The notes under the pieces were generated by a model, which saw only the letters and a program-made list of their open reading frames with translations, did no database searches and was not told the DNA's origin. A DNA stretch of 54,555 nt from Bradyrhizobium cenepequi (lineage in GTDB: Bacteria; Pseudomonadota; Alphaproteobacteria; Rhizobiales; Xanthobacteraceae): contig NZ_JAGKJI010000045.1 of NCBI RefSeq assembly GCF_020329485.1, positions 1 through 54,555 on the forward strand. Direction: 5' to 3'. The translations under genes were made by a program, and so were the position numbers. Shown piece by piece: positions 1 to 8,229 of the stretch; the stretch's first letter is position 1; each line of letters begins with the position of its first letter.

Positions 1-1
1 G

Positions 2-280
2 GGATTGGCCTTCGACGCGCTGATCGCCGACAAGGCGTTCGACAGCAACGCCATCATCGCCGAACTCGATGCGCGCGGCGCCAAGGTCGTCATCTCCCAG
101 CATCCGCGCCGCGCCAAGCCTCTCACCATCGACGAGGAGATGTACAAATGGCGGCATCTCATCGAGAACTTCTTCGGCAAGCTCAAGGAGTTCAAACGCA
201 TCGCCATGCGCGCCGAAAAGACCGATCAAAGCTTCGCCTCCATGATCCATCTGGTCGCGGCCGTGATAAACTCCCGATGA
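2..280 (+). mobile_element. IS5-family transposase, C-terminal part (cut by window edge)
   Basis: The reading frame is open from the first bases of the window and ends at a TGA, so only the last 92 or so residues of a transposase are present. The visible part carries the second catalytic Asp (IADKAFDS) and the catalytic Glu region (RHLIENFFGKLKEFKRIA), as in the DDE domain of IS5-family transposases. The element probably ends a few bases after the stop, around CCCAACAGACCCTAG, which would be its right terminal repeat; the left end lies outside the window, so neither the repeat nor a target duplication can be confirmed. It stops about 14 bp from the end of amiR and does not seem to cut that gene. 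Confidence 0.85.
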
Positions 281-309
281 ATCCCAACAGACCCTAGATC
301 ATGGTGAAG

Positions 310-897
310 CTACCCGGTAGCGCGGGGTAGGCTCCCCTTTGCGGCGATCTCGGCCGACATCTGCTCGATGGTTTTACGCTGCTCCATGGCGGCTCGCCGG
401 ATCAGTGCAAAGGCGGCCGGTTCGGCGACGGAGTGGGTATGCATCACCTGGAGGACAGCAGCCAACACGAGGCGGCGCGAGCGAAGGCGCTCTTCCAGTT
501 TGACGACCTGCTGCCTCAGCTCGTTGGTGCGCTCGGCCCGTTCGAACGCCATCACCAGCGCCGCGTAAATGCCCGCGGAGCGCAGCGGCTTGACCAGAAA
601 CGACGCCGGATCGAGTTCCAGCAGTAGCTTCAGCCGGCTTGGAGTCTCCGTGCCCAAGAGCGCGATGACGGGACATTGTCCAAGCAAAGCCCGCTGCGTA
701 GGCGAGGTAAGCGGCAGGAATTCATCGTCAATCAGCGTCACATCGGCATGACACCCGAGCGCGCCATCTAGCTCCCATGTGAGGACGTCGATGCCAAGAC
801 GTTCGAACTGGCGCCTGACGATCGACAGGTCGCGCTCATCCTTGATGGCGACGAGGGCCTTGCGGCCGCGAAGGGAAAATGAAGACGGCTTGCTCAT
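310..897 (-). CDS. amiR: AmiR-like ANTAR-domain antitermination regulator
   Basis: This 195-aa protein, the usual AmiR length, has a degenerate receiver-like N-terminal half (about residues 12-120), a coiled-coil linker rich in Arg and Glu (about 120-140) and a C-terminal ANTAR domain (about 140-190) with the conserved Ala, Arg and Met positions (core IRRAAMEQRKTIEQM). ANTAR proteins bind paired hexaloop hairpins in nascent mRNA and stop a terminator from forming. Its start overlaps the stop of amiC by the ATGA arrangement, so the two are translationally coupled, and in the Pseudomonas aeruginosa model AmiC binds and silences AmiR until amide is present. The likely target is the leader of the divergent amidase operon, which contains a strong terminator. 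The family is clear; the target is inferred. Confidence 0.88.
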   Translation of the reverse strand: MSKPSSFSLRGRKALVAIKDERDLSIVRRQFERLGIDVLTWELDGALGCHADVTLIDDEFLPLTSPTQRALLGQCPVIALLGTETPSRLKLLLELDPASFLVKPLRSAGIYAALVMAFERAERTNELRQQVVKLEERLRSRRLVLAAVLQVMHTHSVAEPAAFALIRRAAMEQRKTIEQMSAEIAAKGSLPRATG

Positions 898-2069
898 TTC
901 ACAACCCGCAAGTGGAGCGCACTCGGCGACGATCCGTCCTTTAACTTCTCACGCGCAGGGCCGACGGCGACGTCGAGCTGCGTCAGGTAGGGATCCGGCT
1001 TAACGGGCGCGTCGGACTCCCAGAAAATGTCGAACTGTCCTTGCGCGTTGGAGACGGCGAGGCGTGACGTGAGGACGCAATGGTTATTGCCACCGTCGAT
1101 CCAGACCGGTCCCTGCGGCGAATTGTAGCGATAGCCGGCAGCCGCGCGACGTACTTCACCAATATTGGATGTTCCGGCTCGCTGCAGCGCACGCGCCAGC
1201 AGATACACCGCGACATAGGCGGATTGTCCGTCGACCGAGGGGCTGCTTGTTTCGCCGTGACGTGCCTTCCAGCGTTGCACGAAGGCGAGGTTCTCGGGCA
1301 GGCGGATGCTCTCGAAATAGGCTGAGGACGTGATGCATCCGGCCGACGCGGGTCCGACGATCTTAAGCTCCGGTTCGCAGAGACTGCAGCTCAGCATCGG
1401 AATGTTGAGACCGGCGGCCGTGGTGGCGGCGTGGAAGGCGCGGATGAAATCGTAGCTCGAGCTGCCGACGAGCGTATTGAAGACGACCGGCGGCTTGCGG
1501 CGGACGATTTCGTCCACGATGTGCCCGACTGCGCTTTCGCCCAGTTCGAGCAGCCGTTCGGCCAAAATGCTTCCTTGCGCTGCCGTCACCAGTTCGCGGG
1601 TGACGCGATTGGTCTCCCATGTCCAGACATAGTTGGATCCGACGCAGAAAATGTGCCGTGACACGTTGTCGAGCACGTATCGCACCAGCGGCAAGACATT
1701 ATGGTTGGGCGATGCGCCAACATACATGACATTGTCGGAACACTCGAACCCCTCGTAACGGGCGGGGTACCAGAGCAGCCGATCGGTGCGCTCGACGATC
1801 GGCAGCACCTGCTTGCGCGAGGCCGACGTGTAGCAGCCGATGATATGCTCGACCCCAGCGCTGCGAATAAGGTCATCACAGACCGTATGGTATTCCGAAA
1901 TGATTCCGCGGGGATCGCGGACGTGCGCAGCGAGCGAGAAATCAAAATCGGGGTGATCGTTGATCTCGTCGACCGCCATCAAGGCGCTCTTCAGGATCTC
2001 GCGCCCCATGGCCTGATAAGGGCCGGACTGCGAACATATGATTCCAACTGGAACAGACGGCTTTGTCAT
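894..2069 (-). CDS. amiC: AmiC-like amide-sensing regulator (binding-protein fold)
   Basis: This 391-aa protein is related to periplasmic Leu/amide-binding proteins but has no signal peptide, as expected for cytoplasmic AmiC, the ligand sensor that sequesters AmiR. The binding-protein core begins at VGIICSQSGPYQAMG and continues through the GCYTSASRKQVLP and YEGFECSDNVMYVGA motifs. I chose the ATG at 2069 because the homologous region starts immediately after it; an in-frame TTG at 2174 would add 35 residues, but its only nearby GGGAGG directly abuts the codon. It is followed by amiR with a 4-bp overlap. A divergent promoter lies around 2184-2213. It could also be read as a transporter component, but the lack of a leader peptide and the pairing with amiR argue for the sensor role. 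Confidence 0.85.
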   Translation of the reverse strand: MTKPSVPVGIICSQSGPYQAMGREILKSALMAVDEINDHPDFDFSLAAHVRDPRGIISEYHTVCDDLIRSAGVEHIIGCYTSASRKQVLPIVERTDRLLWYPARYEGFECSDNVMYVGASPNHNVLPLVRYVLDNVSRHIFCVGSNYVWTWETNRVTRELVTAAQGSILAERLLELGESAVGHIVDEIVRRKPPVVFNTLVGSSSYDFIRAFHAATTAAGLNIPMLSCSLCEPELKIVGPASAGCITSSAYFESIRLPENLAFVQRWKARHGETSSPSVDGQSAYVAVYLLARALQRAGTSNIGEVRRAAAGYRYNSPQGPVWIDGGNNHCVLTSRLAVSNAQGQFDIFWESDAPVKPDPYLTQLDVAVGPAREKLKDGSSPSALHLRVVK

Positions 2070-2183
2070 TGATGGCTTTCGAGGCGGCGGAGCCTTGAGG
2101 AAATCATCATCGCCGATGTCGGTGCAAGAGGGCTTGCCGATTTGCTGCGCACGACGCTTGTGAAATTTGTGCAACCTCCCTCG

Positions 2184-2213
2184 TTGACAATGCGCTGCAC
2201 ACGAACCTAGACT
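2184..2213 (+). promoter_or_regulatory. Sigma-70-type promoter of the amidase operon
   Basis: A perfect TTGACA (2184-2189) is followed after 18 bp by TAGACT (2208-2213). Transcription from about 2220 would give a leader of about 270 nt before the first amidase start at 2489, containing the hairpin and terminator described below. Inferred from sequence only. Confidence 0.55.
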
Positions 2214-2224
2214 TTTTGACTACC

Positions 2225-2242
2225 GGGTTTACTGTCGAACCT
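2225..2242 (+). promoter_or_regulatory. Candidate ANTAR hexaloop hairpin (P1) in the amidase leader
   Basis: GGGTTT pairs with GAACCT (6 bp including two G-U pairs) around the six-base loop ACTGTC, which has A at loop position 1 and G at position 4, the two bases ANTAR proteins recognise. A second weaker hairpin (GGC, loop ATTTGA, GCC; 2331-2342) uses the same GCC that forms the foot of the terminator, so the two structures exclude each other, but its loop has G at position 5 rather than 4. The assignment is an inference supported by the adjacent amiR. Confidence 0.4.
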
Positions 2243-2339
2243 TAATTTGCTTCGGTCGGGCCGATGACGTCCTGATCTGTGCAGCGACTGCTTCGTTCGA
2301 TCTTAAGCCCATGCGATAGACCATAGCAGCGGCATTTGA

Positions 2340-2384
2340 GCCATTCGTCACCTCATTCGGGAGGGGCGGGTGGCTTTTTTCTTT
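2340..2384 (+). terminator. Intrinsic terminator inside the amidase leader
   Basis: The arms 2340-2354 and 2361-2374 form 14 base pairs with one bulged A (2350) and a six-base loop (ATTCGG), followed at once by TTTTTT (2375-2380) and CTTTT. It stands about 105 bp upstream of the first amidase start, inside the same transcript. A strong terminator before the first gene of an operon that diverges from amiC-amiR is the layout of an AmiR-controlled antitermination leader. Confidence 0.75.
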
Positions 2385-2488
2385 TGCCGCACAAGAAGCT
2401 GGCGAAACATGCGTGTCGCCAGGCTGATGGCGCATGCGCGACGATCGGCCGTGATGCGCTTGGGAAACGACGAGCGGGGAACAAGGCG

Positions 2489-3889
2489 ATGCCGACGACA
2501 GATATTTGCTATCTCGGGTTGGTTGAGGTTGGGCAGCAGATACAGGCGAAGAAGCTGTCGCCCGTCGAGGTGACGAAGGCGATGCTTGAACGGATTGAGC
2601 GGCTCGATGCCAGGCTCAAGAGCTACGCCTATGTCACGGCCGACTCCGCGCTTGCGGAAGCGGCCGTTGCCGAAAAGGAAATCTCCTCCGGCAAGATCAA
2701 GGGGCCGCTGCACGGCGTGCCGGTCGCCGTGAAGGATCTTTGCTGGGCAAAGGGGGCACCGGCCGCGCACGGCATGACCATCCATCGCGACTTCCGTCCG
2801 AAGGAGGATGCCACGGTGGTCGCACGCCTGAAGGAGGCGGGCGCGATTATCCTCGGCAAGCTGCAGCAGACCGAAGGTGCCTACGCGGACCATCATCCGA
2901 AGATCGATCCGCCGAAAAACCCGTGGAATGCAGATCTGTGGTCGGGAGCTTCGTCGAGCGGGTCGGGCTCCGCCACCGCGGCTGGCCTCTGCTTCGGATC
3001 GCTCGGTACCGACACTGGCGGATCGATCCGTTTTCCTTCCGCAGCCAATGGCATCACGGGGCTGAAGCCGACCTGGGGGCGGGTCAGTCGCTATGGCGCG
3101 TTCGAACTCGCGGCCACGCTGGATCATATCGGGCCGATGACGCGCAGCGCGGTCGATTGCGGCGCCATGCTCGGCGTGATCGCGGGCCAGGACCCCAAGG
3201 ACACCACGGCTGTGCCGCTGCCGGTGCCGGACTATCTTGCCGGCCTGTCGGGCAATCTGCGGGGCGTCGTGATCGGTGTCGATCGGCGCTGGACCAGCGA
3301 GGGCACCGACGAGGCCGCGAGTAAGGTCCTCAGTGAAGGTTTGCGGGTCGCGGCGGACCTTGGCGCTGAGATCAGTGAGATCGCCTTTCCGGATACCAAG
3401 GCCATTGTCGACGATTGGTTTCCGCTTTGCGGCATCGAGGCGGCGGTCGCGCACGAGGCGACCTATCCCTCGCGCAAGGACGAATATGGCCCGGCGCTCG
3501 CGGGATTGCTCGATCTTGGCCTCCAGCAATCCGGAACTGACTATCAGAAGATCGTGCTGCGGCGTGAAGCGTTTCGCGGCGCGGTGCGGCGGCTGTTCGA
3601 GACGGTCGATCTGATCGCTGTGCCGGCGCAGGTCCTCGCTGCGCCGACGCTCGCCAAGATGGCGACGCTTGGCGAGGATGCTTCCCTGATCGCCGGATTG
3701 CTGCGCTTCACCTGTCCGTTCGACATGACCGGCAGCCCGACCATTACGCTTCCGGGCGGCTTCGCGCCGAACGGCGGCCCGATCGCCTTCCAGTTTGTCG
3801 GCCGCCACTTCGACGAAGCGGGTCTCGTCCACGCGGGTGATGCATTCCAGCGCGTCACCGATTGGCACAAGCGTCATCCCGCTCTCTGA
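2489..3889 (+). CDS. Amidase, amidase-signature (AS) family
   Basis: This 466-aa AS-family hydrolase should convert a carboxamide to the acid and ammonia. The Ser-cisSer-Lys triad is visible: Lys82 (GVPVAVKDL), cis-Ser155 (SGASSSGSGS) and nucleophile Ser179 (GTDTGGSIRFPSA). I chose the ATG at 2489, preceded by a purine-rich stretch, because an upstream in-frame extension would run back through the leader terminator and has no family similarity. It is first gene of an operon with an acetamidase/formamidase and an amide-type ABC transporter, so it probably degrades an imported amide. A close paralogue with all three catalytic residues at the same numbers ends the operon. Family members differ widely in substrate, so the exact amide cannot be told from sequence. 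Confidence 0.9.
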   Translation: MPTTDICYLGLVEVGQQIQAKKLSPVEVTKAMLERIERLDARLKSYAYVTADSALAEAAVAEKEISSGKIKGPLHGVPVAVKDLCWAKGAPAAHGMTIHRDFRPKEDATVVARLKEAGAIILGKLQQTEGAYADHHPKIDPPKNPWNADLWSGASSSGSGSATAAGLCFGSLGTDTGGSIRFPSAANGITGLKPTWGRVSRYGAFELAATLDHIGPMTRSAVDCGAMLGVIAGQDPKDTTAVPLPVPDYLAGLSGNLRGVVIGVDRRWTSEGTDEAASKVLSEGLRVAADLGAEISEIAFPDTKAIVDDWFPLCGIEAAVAHEATYPSRKDEYGPALAGLLDLGLQQSGTDYQKIVLRREAFRGAVRRLFETVDLIAVPAQVLAAPTLAKMATLGEDASLIAGLLRFTCPFDMTGSPTITLPGGFAPNGGPIAFQFVGRHFDEAGLVHAGDAFQRVTDWHKRHPAL

Positions 3890-3907
3890 ATCCAAGGAGC
3901 CGTTCGC

Positions 3908-4900
3908 ATGAAAGATTGGTTGCAGAGTTCCATCATGTCGAAGCGCGCCGTCGCCAAAGGGGCGGCCGGCGCGCCGCGCAGTCTGACGATCGAGCAGCAG
4001 GGAGCCTTTCACTATGTCTACGGCCCCTATGCGAAGCCGACGCTGTCGATCGATCCGGGAGAGGTCGTTGTCGTCGAAACCGAGGACGCTTTCGGGGGCG
4101 CGCTCACCAGCGAGAGCGACAGTCCGACGGCAAAACTGAACTTTCCGTACCTCAACCCGCAATGCGGACCGATTGCGGTCAAGGGCGCCAAGAAGGGCGA
4201 TTGCCTCGCTGTCTACATCCACGACGTCGAGACGCGCGGCGAGCAGCCGGCCGGAACGACCTGCATCATTCCCGAGTTCGGCGGACTTGTCGGGACGGGT
4301 TCCACGGCAATGCTCAATCCGCCGTTGCCCGAGCGCGTCCGCAAGCTGCATGTCGACAGGAACGGGGTGCGCTGGAACGACAAGATCACGCTGCCCTACG
4401 AGCCATTCATCGGCACGATCGGCGTGTCGCCTGAGATCGAGGCGATCTCCTCCCTGCAGCCGGACTATCATGGCGGCAACATGGACCTGCCCGATGTCGC
4501 ACCCGGGGCCGTTCTCTATTTGCCCGTGCATGCCGAGGGTGGGCTTCTCTACGTCGGCGACTGCCATGCAACACAGGGTGACGGCGAACTCTCCGGCGTC
4601 GCGCTCGAGCAGCGCGCAACGGTCACGCTCCAGATCGATCTGATCAAGAACTGGAGCTTTGCCTGGCCGCGCCTGGAGACCCGCGACTTCATCATGACGA
4701 TCGGCAGCGCACGCCCGCTCGAGGATGCGGCTCGCATCGCCTATCGCGAACTCACGCGATGGATGAGTGCCGACTACGGCTTCGACGAGATCGACGCGTA
4801 CATGCTGCTCAGTCAGGCGGGACGCATGCGGCTCGGCAACATGGTCGACCCGAAATACACGATGGGTGCATCGATCCTGAAAACTTATCTCAAGGCGTGA
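3908..4900 (+). CDS. Acetamidase/formamidase family protein
   Basis: This 330-aa protein belongs to the FmdA/AmdA family of acetamidases and formamidases, which release ammonia from short amides. Recognisable family features include the Gly-rich NMDLPDVAPGAVLYLPV segment and the VGDCHATQGDGELSG block, whose Asp, His and Glu residues are conserved and likely lie at the active site. The N-terminal 20 residues are basic but not a signal peptide, so it is cytoplasmic. It lies 18 bp after the first amidase with AAGGAGCC as ribosome site, in the same operon. The pairing suggests a broad amide diet or sequential steps, one of which could free formamide. Family assignment is firm; substrate is not. 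Confidence 0.88.
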   Translation: MKDWLQSSIMSKRAVAKGAAGAPRSLTIEQQGAFHYVYGPYAKPTLSIDPGEVVVVETEDAFGGALTSESDSPTAKLNFPYLNPQCGPIAVKGAKKGDCLAVYIHDVETRGEQPAGTTCIIPEFGGLVGTGSTAMLNPPLPERVRKLHVDRNGVRWNDKITLPYEPFIGTIGVSPEIEAISSLQPDYHGGNMDLPDVAPGAVLYLPVHAEGGLLYVGDCHATQGDGELSGVALEQRATVTLQIDLIKNWSFAWPRLETRDFIMTIGSARPLEDAARIAYRELTRWMSADYGFDEIDAYMLLSQAGRMRLGNMVDPKYTMGASILKTYLKA

Positions 4901-4933
4901 AATTGAGCGGCTTTTCAACAAGGGGACATTTCA

Positions 4934-6172
4934 ATGAAATCAGGACATCTGCTTAAGGCTGCGTTTCTTGGCTTCGTGCTGGGAACGGCGGCGTTCGGCG
5001 CCGCTCTGGCAGCCGAGCCTCCGTTGAAGGTCGGCCTGCTCGAAGACGTCTCCGGCGATCTCGCGTTCATGGGCATGCCGAAACTCCACGGTTCGCAGCT
5101 TGCGGTCGAGGAGATCAACAAGAGCGGGGGCATCCTTGGGCGGCAGATCGAACTGATCCATCTCGATCCGCAGGGCGACAATGCCCGCTATCAGGAGTTT
5201 GCGCGACGCCTGCTCAGCCGCGACAAGGTCGACGTGCTGATCGGAGGCATCACCTCTGCGTCGCGCGAAGCTGTCCGGCCGATCATCGATCGGACGACCA
5301 CGCCGTATTTCTACACCAACCAGTACGAAGGCGGCGTCTGCGACGCCAGCATGATCAGCATGGGGGCGGTGCCCGAGCAGCAGTTCTCGACGCTGATCCC
5401 CTGGATGGTCGAGAAATTCGGCAAGAAGGTCTACGTTATCGCCGCCGACTACAATTTCGGACAGATCTCGGCAGAATGGAACCGGAAGATCATGAAGGAT
5501 CTCGGCGGCGAAGTCGTCGGAGAGGAATTCATTCCGCTCGGCGTTTCACAGTTCGCGCAGACGATCCAGAACATCCAGAAGGCGAAGCCGGATTGGCTGT
5601 TGACGATCAATGTCGGCGCCGCCCAGGACTCGTTCTTCGAGCAGGCTGCCGCGGCGAAGCTCAATTTGCCGATGGGCTCCTCGATCAAGATCATGCTCGG
5701 CTTCGAGCACAAGCGGTTCAAGCCGCCGGCGCTCAACAACATGCACGCGACGGCGAACTGGTTCGAGGAGATCGATACGCCGGAAGCCAACGACTTCAAG
5801 AAGCGCTGGCGCGCGAAATTCCCTGATGAACTCTACATCAACGACATGGGCTATAATGCCTATAATGCGCTCTACATGTACAAGGCGCTGGTCGAGAAGG
5901 CGAAATCGACCAAGCTCGAGGACATGCGCAAGGTGATCGCAACTGGTGATGCCTGCATCGATGCTCCCGAAGGCAAGGTCTGCATCGACCCGAAGAGCCA
6001 GCACACGTCTCATCGCATGCGCCTGATCTCCGTCGGCCCCCAGCATGAAGTGACCGTGGAGAAGGACTACGGAACGATCAAGCCGTATTGGCTAGGTGAT
6101 ATCGGCTGCGACCTCACCAAGAAGAACCCCAAGGATCAGTACACGCCGAGTCATTTGCCCAACAAGTCGTAA
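4934..6172 (+). CDS. Amide/urea-type ABC transporter periplasmic binding protein
   Basis: This 412-aa protein begins with a clear signal peptide (hydrophobic residues 8-26, cleavage near GAALAAEPP) followed by a type I periplasmic binding domain of the branched-chain amino acid/amide family (KVGLLEDVSGDLAFMG, TPYFYTNQYEGGVCD, DYNFGQISAEWNRK). It resembles UrtA/FmdD-type urea and short-amide binders, and it shares the TSASR and YEG motifs with the AmiC sensor in this window, suggesting sensor and transporter recognise related ligands. It lies 33 bp after the acetamidase gene. A GC-rich hairpin follows it at 6229, which may stabilise the upstream message so that binding protein is made in excess over the permeases. 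Confidence 0.9.
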   Translation: MKSGHLLKAAFLGFVLGTAAFGAALAAEPPLKVGLLEDVSGDLAFMGMPKLHGSQLAVEEINKSGGILGRQIELIHLDPQGDNARYQEFARRLLSRDKVDVLIGGITSASREAVRPIIDRTTTPYFYTNQYEGGVCDASMISMGAVPEQQFSTLIPWMVEKFGKKVYVIAADYNFGQISAEWNRKIMKDLGGEVVGEEFIPLGVSQFAQTIQNIQKAKPDWLLTINVGAAQDSFFEQAAAAKLNLPMGSSIKIMLGFEHKRFKPPALNNMHATANWFEEIDTPEANDFKKRWRAKFPDELYINDMGYNAYNALYMYKALVEKAKSTKLEDMRKVIATGDACIDAPEGKVCIDPKSQHTSHRMRLISVGPQHEVTVEKDYGTIKPYWLGDIGCDLTKKNPKDQYTPSHLPNKS

Positions 6173-6228
6173 CGGATTCGGCGCGAATCTTGCGTCTGTA
6201 ATCGGATCATGACTTTGGACTGCACGGG

Positions 6229-6248
6229 GCGCCGCATCGCTGCGGCGC
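6229..6248 (+). promoter_or_regulatory. Intercistronic hairpin after the binding-protein gene
   Basis: GCGCCGCA (6229-6236) and TGCGGCGC (6241-6248) form a perfect 8-bp stem with a TCGC loop and no T-run after it. Sited between the binding-protein and permease genes, it probably acts as a 3'-end stabiliser or weak attenuator rather than a terminator. Confidence 0.5.
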
Positions 6249-6276
6249 TCTGCGATGAAGGAGCAGGAGACCGACG

Positions 6277-7143
6277 ATGTCGGCTGAACTATTCTCGGTA
6301 TTCTACCAATTTGCCGACGTCTTTGCGTTTCTGATCCTCTCGGCCGCAGGTCTCGCCATCGTGTTCGGCATGATGGGCGTCATCAACATGGCGCATGGCG
6401 AGTTCATCATGTGCGGCGCCTATGTGACGGTCGGACTCGTGAAGCTCGGCGTGCCACTTGCCATTGCCCAGGCGCTTGCCGCAGTGACGGCGGGATTGAT
6501 CGGAGTTGCCGTCGAATACCTCATTGTGCGTCGCCTGTACAAAAGGCCGCTGGATTCCCTGCTTGCCACTTGGGGACTCAGCCTGATCGTCACGCAATCG
6601 ATGCTTCTGATCGTGGGATCATCGATAACGGGGATTGGCACGCCGGAGGGCAGCTTTGCGATCGGCGGCTACACATTCTCGACCTATCGCCTCGTGCTGT
6701 TCGCCTGCGCGGTCGCGGTGCTGATCGGTCTCTACGTCACCTTCATGAAAACACGGTTCGGCGTGATGGCGCGGGCGACGATGCAGAATGCCGCCATGGC
6801 AAAGGCGTTGGGTGCGCGCACGGGGCGAATCTATGCAATCAGTTTCGGCATCGGCGCCGGGCTCGCAGGCCTTTGCGGCGCGCTCTATGCACCGACGATG
6901 ACGCTGATCCCGACGATGGGTGCGACGTTCGTGGTGGAGAGTTTCGTCACCGTCGTGGTCGGCGGCGCAAATGTCCTGCTTGGCACCGCGCCGGCCGCCG
7001 TGTTCCTGGCGATGATTCGAATGGCCCTGAATGCGAGCTACGGGCAGATCATCGGCCAGATCGGCATGCTGTTTGCAGTGATCCTGATCATCCGTGTCTT
7101 GCCCGAAGGTCTTTCCAGCGTGCTGGTCCGTCGCGGGCGCTAA
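6277..7143 (+). CDS. LivH-type ABC transporter permease
   Basis: This 288-aa, highly hydrophobic protein has about eight membrane segments and the LivH signatures GLAIVFGMMGVINMAHGEFIM near the N-terminus and the AIRA/MARATMQNAAMAKALG cytoplasmic loop that contacts the ATPases. It is the first of the two membrane subunits of the amide-type transporter; partner subunits are LivM, LivG and LivF encoded immediately downstream. A GGAGCAGGAG ribosome site lies before its ATG, after the hairpin that ends the binding-protein message. The specific substrate follows from context, not from this subunit. Confidence 0.9.
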   Translation: MSAELFSVFYQFADVFAFLILSAAGLAIVFGMMGVINMAHGEFIMCGAYVTVGLVKLGVPLAIAQALAAVTAGLIGVAVEYLIVRRLYKRPLDSLLATWGLSLIVTQSMLLIVGSSITGIGTPEGSFAIGGYTFSTYRLVLFACAVAVLIGLYVTFMKTRFGVMARATMQNAAMAKALGARTGRIYAISFGIGAGLAGLCGALYAPTMTLIPTMGATFVVESFVTVVVGGANVLLGTAPAAVFLAMIRMALNASYGQIIGQIGMLFAVILIIRVLPEGLSSVLVRRGR

Positions 7144-7154
7144 GCGGGGGTGTG

Positions 7155-8228
7155 ATGTTCAAACTGCTTGATGGTCCGCAGACGTTAGGACGAGGACGGA
7201 CGTTCTGGTCCTGCTTCCTTGCTGTGTTGGCAGCCGCGCTGATCTATCCGGCCTTTGCGGACTCCTACGATGTCGGCAACTTCTCCTATTTCCTGATCTG
7301 GGTTTTCATGGCGCTCGGCCTCTGCCTGATGTGGGGCTATGGCGGCATGCTCTCGTTCGGCCAGACGTTCTTCTTCGGCATCTCCGGTTATGCCTACGGC
7401 GTGCTGGCCATCAACATGGGCGGAGGTTCGACGACGATCGCCGCCCTCGTCCTGTCGGTGATCATCGCGATGATCGCGGCCGGGATTCTCGGCTACTTCA
7501 TGATCTGGGGCGGCATCAGCGGTATCTTCTTCGGTATCGTGACGCTGTCGGCGACGTTGGTGCTGGCGTTCTTTCTCGGGCAGACGGCCGGGCCGGAATG
7601 GCACATCGGCACTGCGCGGCTGAACGGCTTCAACGGCATGAAAGGCATGGATCCGCTTACCGTCGGCGATTTCTACATCGAGGGATCCGCGCTCTACTAT
7701 GTCATGGTGGCGCTCATCGTGGTCGTCTACATCGCGCTGCGCATGCTCGTGAACTCGCGCATCGGCAACGTGATTGTTGCAACGCGCGAGAACCCGCAGC
7801 GCGCCGAGATGCTTGGCTACGATGTCCGCAAGTACCAGTTGTTCACATTCATCATCGGAAGTGGGCTCGCGGGCCTCAGTGGCGCGCTTTACACGTCCTG
7901 GGGCCAGTTCATCACCCCGTCGAGCATCGGGTTGCCGGCGGCCGCGATGCCGATCGTGTGGGTCGCATTCTCCGGACGAAGCGATCTGACGGCGACGCTG
8001 GTCGGCTCTTTCCTGCTGCTGTTCGGCTTCCAGACCATCACCGTCTACAGCCAGCAGGCGGCGCTCGTGCTGATGGGCACACTTCTGCTCGCCACCGTGA
8101 TGTTGGCGCCGCAGGGCTTTGTGCTCGGTGTCGGCAAGCTTGTGGTCGATCGATGGACAGGTCGTCGACGGCGCGGGGCGAATCCCGCTCTGGCGGAGAG
8201 CAGCCGGCTGCAATCGGACGAGGCCTAA
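7155..8228 (+). CDS. LivM-type ABC transporter permease
   Basis: This 357-aa membrane protein has the LivM features GLCLMWGYGGMLSFGQ in its N-terminal third and the EN-PQRAEMLGYDVRKYQL coupling loop (about residues 215-235). I chose the ATG at 7155, 11 bp after livH, because the hydrophobic LivM sequence starts there; the frame is open far upstream but only as an overlap with livH. The tail after about residue 335 is basic and hydrophilic and probably cytoplasmic. It forms the heteromeric channel with LivH. Confidence 0.88.
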   Translation: MFKLLDGPQTLGRGRTFWSCFLAVLAAALIYPAFADSYDVGNFSYFLIWVFMALGLCLMWGYGGMLSFGQTFFFGISGYAYGVLAINMGGGSTTIAALVLSVIIAMIAAGILGYFMIWGGISGIFFGIVTLSATLVLAFFLGQTAGPEWHIGTARLNGFNGMKGMDPLTVGDFYIEGSALYYVMVALIVVVYIALRMLVNSRIGNVIVATRENPQRAEMLGYDVRKYQLFTFIIGSGLAGLSGALYTSWGQFITPSSIGLPAAAMPIVWVAFSGRSDLTATLVGSFLLLFGFQTITVYSQQAALVLMGTLLLATVMLAPQGFVLGVGKLVVDRWTGRRRRGANPALAESSRLQSDEA

Positions 8229-8229
8229 C

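Noticed and set aside
2172..2174. TTG start of amiC at 2174
   Set aside because: It would add 35 residues without family similarity, and the nearby GGGAGG directly abuts the codon, too close for a ribosome site.
2348..4921. An 857-codon open frame on the minus strand across the amidase and acetamidase genes
   Set aside because: It is antisense to two clear enzyme genes, has no family similarity and reflects GC-rich third positions only.
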